A stretch of DNA of 5,282 nt from Methanobacteriota archaeon. GTDB taxonomy: Archaea > Halobacteriota > Syntropharchaeia > DAOWMC01. The position numbers were made by a program, and so were the translations under genes. The number at the start of each line of letters is the position of its first letter. The first letter of the stretch is position 1. Shown here piece by piece: positions 1-5,282 of the stretch. The DNA lies in the NCBI GenBank assembly GCA_030643285.1, contig DAOWMC010000097.1, forward strand, positions 1 through 5,282. The letters run 5' to 3'. The notes beneath the pieces are model-generated. The model was not told where the DNA came from. It saw nothing but the letters and a program-made list of their open reading frames with translations, and searched no databases.

Positions 1-2
1 AA

Positions 3-113
3 TAGACTTGTTGCATAATAAGCAAAAAATAAAGCCACGCATATCGATTTTAGTACTTATACCGATTCCGAGTGCCCTCTTGTCGTTTCTGCCTTTATTT
101 TGCAACAAGTCTA
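3..113. mobile_element. MITE-like element or IS remnant with perfect 13-bp terminal inverted repeats
   Basis: The arms TAGACTTGTTGCA (3-15) and TGCAACAAGTCTA (101-113) are exact reverse complements. Just inside them the two ends share a second, offset similarity: GCAAAA followed by TAAAG and C occurs near 22-36 and, inverted, near 92-102. The 85 bp between the arms has no plausible gene. The outer TA of each arm could be a duplicated TA target, but because TA is its own complement it cannot be told from the repeat itself. Ends containing TGTTGCA occur in several insertion sequence families, for example IS26 of the IS6 family, but I cannot assign this element to a family. A long-looped hairpin in an RNA leader is an alternative; the length and exactness of the arms favour an element. 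Confidence 0.6.
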
Positions 114-1289
114 ATGTCCGATATAGCAACACTTGGTTTTGATAAAGAGGTGCAAAAAAGAGCAAAAGAGTACGATTGGCACAGGTTAAAATTGTCTATT
201 GTGGTCTTTTCATTGTCTTTTTTGGCAATTATTTTAATCATTGAGTTTGGAATTTCTACGGCTTTGAAGGACTTTATCACACAGTACACATCGGTAGAAT
301 GGGTGATTATTGCGCTATTTCTGCTGATAGGCTACTCCTTTGTCTGGGTGATCATGTTACCTTTAAATTTTTATGAGGATTTTTTACTGGAACACAAATA
401 CGACCTATCCACACAAACCGGAAAATCATGGATATTTGATCGATTGAAGGGATTTATGTTGAGCCTGGTTTTAATTTTGGGTGTTGTAGAAATCGTCTAC
501 TATCTTTTAAGAGAAGTTTCGGAGTTTTGGTGGATCATTTCATGGGTTTTTATGACGATTTTTTCGATAATAATGGCCTACGTTGCACCTGTTTTATTGA
601 TGCCAATCTTTTATAAATACGAGCCCATTTCAGATGATAATCTTAAAAAAAGACTACTTGGGTTTGCAGATAAGGCAAATGTGAAGGCTGTTGGTGTTTT
701 CAAGATGAAGGTGGGTGTTAAGACCAAACGGGCAGTAGGCGCATTGGCAGGGCTTTTTAGGACTCGAAGGATTATACTTAGTGATACGCTTTTAGAAAAT
801 TACACAACCGATGAGATTGAGGGGATTATTGGTCACGAACTTGGGCACCATGTTTATAAACATATTGGAAAGATTTTAATCGAAGGATCTATGTTTATGT
901 TCTTAGGCCTCTTCTTAGCAGATCAACTAATGGAGGGCGTGATACAATATTTTGAATTCAAAGAGATCTCTGATATTGCTGCTCTTCCTTTATTCGGGTT
1001 GTTTTTTGCAATCTTTTTCATGGTAATCTCGCCTATTGAAAATACGATAAGCAGAAGGGCAGAAAGGCAGGCCGATCAGTATGAGCTTGAACTTGTTCAA
1101 AAGCCAGATGCGTTTATAAGCAGTATGACCAAGTTATGTGATCAGAATCTTAGAGATGCCGATCCTCACCCCATCATAGAATTTTTATTTTATGATCACC
1201 CATCTGGCAAAAAAAGGGTGGAACATGCGATGGAGTTTAAGTTGAATATTCAAACGAATACCGTTAATATGTCCATCGTTGGAAAATAG
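114..1289 (+). CDS. M48 family zinc metallopeptidase, Ste24/CAAX-protease type, membrane-embedded
   Basis: A 391-residue integral membrane protease. Ste24 homologues cleave prenylated CAAX proteins in eukaryotes; bacterial members are thought to act in membrane protein quality control, and the substrate here is unknown. The zinc site is HELGH at residues 241-245, with the third ligand likely Glu317 in ERQAD, and Asp321 following as in the family's ExxxD motif. A conserved late DHPSGKKR stretch matches the family's His-Pro motif. Hydrophobic segments lie near residues 27-45, 61-82, 112-132 and 136-160, with two more around 252-270 and 290-312 flanking the zinc site. The N-terminal half, including LPLNFYEDF and a Gln-Thr-rich loop before FDRLKG, fits the Ste24 N-terminal domain. 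Length is normal. ATG 114 is chosen because the alternative GTG at 72 lies inside the inserted element and adds 14 unrelated residues. No Shine-Dalgarno sequence precedes either start, so expression may be altered. Confidence 0.92.
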   Translation: MSDIATLGFDKEVQKRAKEYDWHRLKLSIVVFSLSFLAIILIIEFGISTALKDFITQYTSVEWVIIALFLLIGYSFVWVIMLPLNFYEDFLLEHKYDLSTQTGKSWIFDRLKGFMLSLVLILGVVEIVYYLLREVSEFWWIISWVFMTIFSIIMAYVAPVLLMPIFYKYEPISDDNLKKRLLGFADKANVKAVGVFKMKVGVKTKRAVGALAGLFRTRRIILSDTLLENYTTDEIEGIIGHELGHHVYKHIGKILIEGSMFMFLGLFLADQLMEGVIQYFEFKEISDIAALPLFGLFFAIFFMVISPIENTISRRAERQADQYELELVQKPDAFISSMTKLCDQNLRDADPHPIIEFLFYDHPSGKKRVEHAMEFKLNIQTNTVNMSIVGK

Positions 1290-1366
1290 ATGAACATTAG
1301 ATTCATATTAGTGATCACGTGCAATTACACTTTTAATCTTTAAAGGTGGAACTAAAAAAACTTGCA

Positions 1367-1375
1367 AAGAGGGGG
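1367..1375 (+). promoter_or_regulatory. Ribosome binding site of the chemoreceptor gene
   Basis: AAGAGGGGG ends 8 nt before ATG 1384, an ideal Shine-Dalgarno position and a strong purine run. It fixes the start of the chemoreceptor and contrasts with the upstream peptidase and downstream trpC, neither of which has a recognisable site. Confidence 0.8.
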
Positions 1376-1383
1376 CATTTGTT

Positions 1384-2814
1384 ATGGAATCTGGTGATTT
1401 TTTAAGATTGGTGGTTGTAATTATACCATTTGTGTGCCTTGTCGTATCCGGTTTTTTTATGAAATATAAGTGGTCTTTACTTACAAGAATACTTAGCCTT
1501 GTTTTTATGGTCCTGGGTATGACCGGTGGTGTTTTTTTGTGGCTTGGTTTGAGTGATTCTTCTTATACGATGACACTAATAAGAGCCATAGGGCTTTGCG
1601 GTGGTATTTCTGTTATGGGAGTCTTAGTTGGCACATTTATCTTAACTAAACCAATTCAGGAACTTGAAAAAATAATGGAAGAAATAGCAATGACGGGGGA
1701 TTTATCAAAACGAGCTGCAATATCAACCGAAGGGGAGGTTGGGTCAATGGCAAAATCACTGAATGTGATGCTTGATAATACAATGGAGCCCGTGCAGGCT
1801 CTTTCAAAAGTTTCCAAAACCATTGCTTCAGGTGATCTATCAATAGATTTTGAAATTGAAACGGAATTAAAGGGAGATATAACCGATCTGGTGAATTCAT
1901 TCGGATCAATGGTTGAAGAACTTCGTAAAGTCAAAGGGCTAAAAGAAGAGGCCAGGGCAAAAGATGAAGAAATAAAGGTGAGGGATACTGAACTTATCGA
2001 AAAATTGGTGGCGTCAGCAGATCTATTTGCATCTAACGCCGAAGAACTGAGCGCGAGTTCTGAAGAAATAACAGCCTCTTCAGAGGAGATGGCTTCAGTC
2101 ATCCAACAGATAACCCATGGCACCGGGTTTGTTGCCGCAAAAGTAGAAGAATTGCAAAAACAAAACAAGGAAACAAACAGAATAACCGCTGAAGGTGCAC
2201 AATCCGCAAGGTCTGTCGGAAACAAGATGGCAGAGGTTATTGGTAAAATAGTTCAGAATACAGAAGCGATTAAAGGACTTGAAGATGCATCGCTTGAGAT
2301 TGTAAAGATCGTAGATGTGATACGTGGTATTTCTGAACAGACAAACATGCTCGCATTGAATGCAGCAGTCGAAGCGGCAAGGGCAGGAGATGCCGGTCGA
2401 GGATTTGCAGTGGTAGCTGAAGAGGTGAGAAAACTGGCAGGAAAATCGGCAGAATCAACAGAAAAAATAGAAGAAGTTATCAACAATATGAAAAATAAAA
2501 TCGATGCTTCTATCAGTGGCATGGAAGAAAATGCTAAAATGATCGAGGAATCAGGACAGGCAGTTCAAGATGCGGTACGGTCATTTGAAGAGATACCGAT
2601 ATTGATTGAGTATATGGACACTGCCATTGACTCTATGTCAGGTGCTGCACAGGATAATGCAGCAGGTGCCGAGCAAAGTGCTGCTTCGGTTGAAGAGCTA
2701 TCTGCGAGTATGTCAAATGTTTCTCAGAGTGCTCAGGAGCTCCTTCAGGCTTCAACTGGATTAATTGCGATTGCAAAGGGGCTGGAGGAGGGGGCTTATG
2801 CTGGCAAAAAGTAA
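1384..2814 (+). CDS. Methyl-accepting chemotaxis protein with three membrane helices, tandem HAMP and no sensor domain
   Basis: A 476-residue chemoreceptor that should control the CheA kinase through CheW. Membrane helices are near residues 9-26, 34-56 and 63-87. The Lys/Arg-rich loop KYKWSLLTR between the first two suggests an outside N-terminus and a cytoplasmic remainder. A first HAMP domain spans about 88-133 (KPI, then GDL and EGEVGSMA), a second about 134-180 (EPV, GDL, then DITDLVNSF). A coiled coil follows. The signalling tip [20 protein letters not shown] (316-335) continues through [15 protein letters not shown], the family hallmark. Likely methylation pairs lie seven residues apart at Glu220/221, Glu227/228 and Glu234/235, with another pair at Glu437/438 on the return helix. 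No extracytoplasmic ligand domain, PAS domain or C-terminal NWETF-type CheR tether is present. It may sense membrane state, proton motive force or a partner protein, which is inference. No che or flagellar genes are in the window. Confidence 0.95.
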   Translation: MESGDFLRLVVVIIPFVCLVVSGFFMKYKWSLLTRILSLVFMVLGMTGGVFLWLGLSDSSYTMTLIRAIGLCGGISVMGVLVGTFILTKPIQELEKIMEEIAMTGDLSKRAAISTEGEVGSMAKSLNVMLDNTMEPVQALSKVSKTIASGDLSIDFEIETELKGDITDLVNSFGSMVEELRKVKGLKEEARAKDEEIKVRDTELIEKLVASADLFASNAEELSASSEEITASSEEMASVIQQITHGTGFVAAKVEELQKQNKETNRITAEGAQSARSVGNKMAEVIGKIVQNTEAIKGLEDASLEIVKIVDVIRGISEQTNMLALNAAVEAARAGDAGRGFAVVAEEVRKLAGKSAESTEKIEEVINNMKNKIDASISGMEENAKMIEESGQAVQDAVRSFEEIPILIEYMDTAIDSMSGAAQDNAAGAEQSAASVEELSASMSNVSQSAQELLQASTGLIAIAKGLEEGAYAGKK

Positions 2815-2860
2815 GATGGGTAAAGCATAAAAGAATCACTAAAGGTCAAATTGTGTGAAT

Positions 2861-4270
2861 TCAATCATCTTTTGGATCATCTTTTGGCCAGATCGATGAA
2901 TAAGGCCGTTTTGGCGTCCAGAGTCCAAGCAATCTCCAAAGGGAAAATAGTATGCATGTGTAAACTAAAAATGCCAACAGGGTTAAATAGTGCCTTCCAC
3001 CTATTGCTAAATTTTCTATAATAATTATTGGGGCCATAAATGCCATTGCAAGCCACATCCCGAGGGCATAATGAATCGCTGCAGGGGATCTAAAATGAGG
3101 ATCCACAACACGAAGTAATGCCAGGCCAGTTCCTATTGTTCCGGTCAGTGTTCCATAACATAATATCATCCGCTCAAATTGATGATCCGTCCAGATTCTT
3201 TTGGCAAGCCACATCGTTACTAAGAGTGTTACTATGCCACCGATACTTGAAATAAGAAGTAGCGGAATCGCATATTCTTTGACTACGGCAAGTGGAATAA
3301 TGACGATTGCACAGGTAACCATCAAATCGATACATGTGCCCGATATTCTTGTTTGAAGGCCAGGATCTACTATATGTCCTACTTTAAGCCTATCGATTGC
3401 GGACCTCACCATTATTCCGATCAATGCAACGATAAAGAATACAAACCCCCAGATCATATCCACCCCTTCAATTCCTCTCGCTTCTGCAAACATCACAACG
3501 CCTTTTACCTGGGCATATGCCAGTAAATAAATCAGCCCGCAAAGTGCAAGTTGAAGTGTAAATGAATCCAGAGCCTCTGAAGAAGTGGTCAATCTTCCGG
3601 CAGATGGCTTTCTTTCTTTAACGATACCGCTTAGTCCCTTTATCTCCTCAGGGTCTTTTACATAAGACGTAAGCCCTTTTCGTATTCCCCAGTGTATGAT
3701 AGGCACACCTATTAAACAGGCCCATACAAATCCTAAAGCTCCAAATATCAGACCTACAGCTTCCCCATTCTCAAAACCAGCTGCTAATTCTAACCCTTTT
3801 CCAATAGAAGCCGCCTGTCCCGGTCCCAATGTGAATCCCCAGGCCATCATAAAACCAAAGTTTGGAAAAAGATCGGGGAAAAATGTATTTATAAGTAAAA
3901 GGGCAATTCCAAACCCGATAAAACTCTGTAAGCAGAACATAAAGATCATATAAAGGCCTGTGCTTGTGGCTCCCTTTATCTTGGCCCGGATAAGGGCCTT
4001 AAAAGGTATTGGGGCTGTTAGCGCGATAGCGGCAAAGGATATATTTAGCAGATGGTACACATAAGACGTGCCCATCTCCGTATCTATCAATGTCACACCA
4101 AGGTATCGATTAAATAAAAAACGGATCAGTAAGCCGATAGACCCAGCCAATAGCGCATTTGGTATTAATAGTTTCTGTACAAATTTGGATTTTGCCCTGA
4201 GTACCGTTGCAAAAAGTAAAAGAACACTCAGGAGACCAAAATCAAATATCAGATCCCAACCCATCACCAT
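2861..4270 (-). CDS. GltS-like sodium/glutamate symporter family protein
   Basis: A 469-residue polytopic inner-membrane carrier. GltS proteins import glutamate with sodium; the substrate of this member is not certain. About ten to twelve hydrophobic segments are visible, in two halves joined by a hydrophilic loop near residues 195-230. Each half has a Gly/Thr-rich stretch in the place expected for a re-entrant loop: WGFTLGPGQAAS (about 144-155) and GTLTGTIGTG (373-382). Early IPNALLAG (36-43) fits the family's first conserved block. The Lys/Asp-rich tail ends in the repeat DDPKDD. Three possible starts are packed together: ATG 4270, GTG 4267 and ATG 4264 (minus-strand first bases); the Shine-Dalgarno-like site is better spaced for the second or third, so the protein may be two residues shorter. 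It converges on the chemoreceptor gene and diverges from trpC. Related anion or organic-acid carriers are possible alternatives. Confidence 0.75.
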   Translation of the reverse strand: MVMGWDLIFDFGLLSVLLLFATVLRAKSKFVQKLLIPNALLAGSIGLLIRFLFNRYLGVTLIDTEMGTSYVYHLLNISFAAIALTAPIPFKALIRAKIKGATSTGLYMIFMFCLQSFIGFGIALLLINTFFPDLFPNFGFMMAWGFTLGPGQAASIGKGLELAAGFENGEAVGLIFGALGFVWACLIGVPIIHWGIRKGLTSYVKDPEEIKGLSGIVKERKPSAGRLTTSSEALDSFTLQLALCGLIYLLAYAQVKGVVMFAEARGIEGVDMIWGFVFFIVALIGIMVRSAIDRLKVGHIVDPGLQTRISGTCIDLMVTCAIVIIPLAVVKEYAIPLLLISSIGGIVTLLVTMWLAKRIWTDHQFERMILCYGTLTGTIGTGLALLRVVDPHFRSPAAIHYALGMWLAMAFMAPIIIIENLAIGGRHYLTLLAFLVYTCILFSLWRLLGLWTPKRPYSSIWPKDDPKDD

Positions 4271-4274
4271 CTAA

Positions 4275-4280
4275 TCCACC
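4275..4280 (-). promoter_or_regulatory. Probable ribosome binding site of the symporter gene
   Basis: On the minus strand this reads GGTGGA, one mismatch from GGAGGA. It lies 4 nt from ATG 4270, 7 nt from GTG 4267 and 10 nt from ATG 4264, so the spacing argues mildly for one of the two inner starts. Confidence 0.5.
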
Positions 4281-4330
4281 GCAAGTAACTTTGGGTTTAT
4301 TTAACCTTATTGAGATATCTATGTTTCTAC

Positions 4331-4356
4331 TTTCACAAAATTTAAATTGAGTGAAA
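4331..4356. promoter_or_regulatory. 26-bp imperfect palindrome, candidate operator between the symporter gene and trpC
   Basis: The outer arms TTTCAC (4331-4336) and GTGAAA (4351-4356) are exact inverted repeats, and the core AATTTAAATT (4339-4348) is a perfect palindrome on the same centre (between 4343 and 4344). In all, 22 of 26 bases obey the symmetry; only the two base pairs separating core and arms break it. It ends 14 bp before the trpC ATG and starts 60 bp upstream of the symporter start, a position suited to a dimeric repressor acting on trpC or on both genes. It does not match the CTAG-centred TrpR operator, the CRP site or the FNR site. The binding protein is unknown. Confidence 0.5.
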
Positions 4357-4370
4357 TAACGTTTTAGATA

Positions 4371-5150
4371 ATGAATTTAATTGACAGGATTATTACTCAA
4401 ACAAAGGGCCGTGTGGAAAAAATTGATGTTTCACGTTATTTAAATGATGTGCACGATGTTTCGGAAAAAAGAGATATTTTGCAACGGGTAAAGGATGTTA
4501 AAAGAGATGGTAAGGTTCCGATTATCGCAGAGGTTAAGCCGTCATCACCTTCGGGTCTCAAGCGTGAAATAAGCCCTGTAGAGGCGGCAGAAATTTCTAA
4601 GGAGATGTGTAGAGGTGGAGCGGTAGCCATATCCGTGCTGACAGAGCCATTTTTCTTTAACGGGAGTATGGAAAACCTGGAGAGTGTAAGATATGCAGTG
4701 AATATCCCAGTACTAAGAAAAGATTTCATAATAGACGAAAAACAGATTTATGAGACAAATTCAGACATGATTTTACTCATAGCCCGTGTTTTAGGCGATA
4801 AACTTGGAAACTTTGTTGATTTATCCCTTTCGCATGGGCTGGAGCCATTGGTTGAAGTTCACAATAAAAAAGAGCTTTTTGAGGCTTTAAAGACCGGTAC
4901 AAATATCATCGGAGTTAATAACAGGAATCTTGACAACTTAAGCATCGATCTTTGTGTTTCAGAGGAGCTCATACCTTTAATTAAAAATGAAAAACAGGAT
5001 ATTCTGGTAATAAGTGAAAGCGGCGTTGAATGTGTAGAGGATGTTAAAAGAGTTTTAAAGGCTGGAGCTGATGCTATTTTAGTTGGAACTGCCATAATTA
5101 AAGGGGATGTTTTTAAAAAGACAAGAGAGTTGGTCGAAGCGCTTTTTTAA
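4371..5150 (+). CDS. trpC: Indole-3-glycerol phosphate synthase
   Basis: This cytoplasmic (beta/alpha)8-barrel enzyme converts carboxyphenylamino-deoxyribulose phosphate to indole-3-glycerol phosphate, with loss of CO2 and water, in tryptophan synthesis. At 259 residues it has the monofunctional length, without the fused TrpF domain of E. coli. All the catalytic positions known from the Sulfolobus enzyme are visible: Glu54 and Lys56 in AEVKPSSPS, Lys117 in LRKDFIID, Glu162 in LVEVHN, Asn183 in GVNNRNL, and Glu216 and Ser217 in ISESG. The phosphate-binding end of the barrel is GADAILVGTAII. The start MNLIDRII matches the family's N-terminus, so ATG 4371 is well supported although no Shine-Dalgarno site precedes it. 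No other trp gene follows within 132 bp. The palindrome just upstream probably controls it. The terminal DVFKKTRELVEAL is somewhat archaeal in look, which is only an impression. Confidence 0.95.
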   Translation: MNLIDRIITQTKGRVEKIDVSRYLNDVHDVSEKRDILQRVKDVKRDGKVPIIAEVKPSSPSGLKREISPVEAAEISKEMCRGGAVAISVLTEPFFFNGSMENLESVRYAVNIPVLRKDFIIDEKQIYETNSDMILLIARVLGDKLGNFVDLSLSHGLEPLVEVHNKKELFEALKTGTNIIGVNNRNLDNLSIDLCVSEELIPLIKNEKQDILVISESGVECVEDVKRVLKAGADAILVGTAIIKGDVFKKTRELVEALF

Positions 5151-5151
5151 A

Positions 5152-5195
5152 AGGAAATAGGTATTTGGTACTCATCCACCCCAGCCCTATTTCTT
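5152..5195 (+). repeat. Possible stem-loop just after trpC
   Basis: AGGAAATAGG (5152-5161) can pair with CCTATTTCTT (5186-5195): nine Watson-Crick pairs and one G-U, with a 24-nt loop. It begins 2 nt after the trpC stop. There is no T-run after it, so it is not a standard intrinsic terminator; it could protect the mRNA 3' end or be chance. Confidence 0.3.
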
Positions 5196-5229
5196 CATAT
5201 CAACCCTGTGCACCTTTCACCACCCTCAC

Positions 5230-5265
5230 ACCACCATTACATCCAATATCTATTTTAGTGGTGGT
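5230..5265. repeat. Inverted repeat in the tail
   Basis: ACCACCATTA (5230-5239) can pair with TAGTGGTGGT (5256-5265), ten pairs including one wobble, around a 16-nt loop. It marks the switch from C-rich to G-rich plus strand. No T-run follows, so it is not an obvious terminator. Confidence 0.4.
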
Positions 5266-5282
5266 TTGGGATAGGTGGGTCC

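Larger units (their letters stand above)
5151..5282. other. Non-coding tail with strong strand-composition skew
   Basis: No convincing gene is seen. From 5171 to 5250 the plus strand has 36 C but only 3 G in 80 bases; from 5251 to the edge it has 13 G and 2 C, with closely spaced GG and GGG runs. This differs from the balanced, AT-rich sequence elsewhere. A minus-strand frame is open from the edge (5280) to a stop at 5200, but 26 residues are too few to call. The stretch may be a structured untranslated region, or the end of a mobile element cut by the window. Confidence 0.55.

Noticed and set aside
1291..1318. ATGAA/TTCAT inverted repeat and GTGATCAC palindrome after the peptidase gene
   Set aside because: Arms are 5 and 8 bases, there is no T-run or known operator match, and such repeats are expected by chance in AT-rich DNA.
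1345..1368. Possible sigma-54 promoter (TGG then TTGCAA) upstream of the chemoreceptor
   Set aside because: The GG and GC elements are separated by 14 bases; sigma-54 requires 10.
1341..1368. Possible sigma-28 promoter starting TAAAG upstream of the chemoreceptor
   Set aside because: The expected downstream GCCGATAA-like element is absent at the right distance.
1656..2225. Long minus-strand reading frame inside the chemoreceptor gene (189 codons)
   Set aside because: It is the reverse shadow of coiled-coil coding sequence rich in Ser, Ala and Glu codons; its translation is low-complexity and matches no family I know.
2815..2860. Terminator between the convergent chemoreceptor and symporter genes
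   Set aside because: The 46 bp contain only a short palindrome around TGAATTCA that overlaps the symporter stop, with no GC stem and no T-run.
5137..5148. AAGCGCTT followed by T bases at the end of trpC as an intrinsic terminator
   Set aside because: The palindrome has no loop and is too short to form a stable hairpin, and it is coding sequence.
5200..5280. Minus-strand partial gene entering from the right edge
   Set aside because: Only 26 open codons in strongly skewed sequence, no recognisable motif and no start in view.

Overview
The window is AT-rich bacterial DNA with four intact protein genes: a Ste24-type M48 membrane metallopeptidase (+), a methyl-accepting chemotaxis protein (+), a GltS-like sodium/glutamate symporter (-), and the tryptophan biosynthesis enzyme TrpC (+). 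A chemoreceptor, Shine-Dalgarno-like sites and a sodium-coupled carrier suggest a motile Gram-negative bacterium, perhaps an anaerobe of the Desulfobacterota type. That placement rests on the general look of the proteins and is weak. TrpC has a C-terminal half that resembles archaeal as much as enterobacterial enzymes.

Layout. Positions 3-113 look like a small non-autonomous insertion (MITE or IS remnant): a perfect 13-bp inverted repeat encloses about 85 bp with no gene. It ends directly against the best ATG of the peptidase gene (114-1289), so that gene has no native leader in view. After a 94-bp gap with a good ribosome binding site comes the chemoreceptor (1384-2814), which has three membrane helices, two HAMP domains and no extracytoplasmic sensor domain. 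The symporter gene (2861-4270, minus strand) converges on it with only 46 bp between the stop codons. The symporter and trpC (4371-5150) diverge from a 100-bp intergenic region holding a 26-bp imperfect palindrome, the best regulatory candidate here. The last 132 bp have no convincing gene but a striking strand bias (C-rich, then G-rich) and two possible stem-loops. They may be an untranslated structured region or the edge of another mobile element.

The four genes do not form one pathway or an obvious operon. They look like separate housekeeping or accessory transcription units: membrane protein turnover, taxis signalling, amino-acid or anion uptake, and tryptophan synthesis. I did not find a convincing new multi-gene system. 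The most unusual points are the insertion abutting the peptidase start, the sensorless tandem-HAMP receptor, the palindrome between the symporter and trpC, and the skewed tail.
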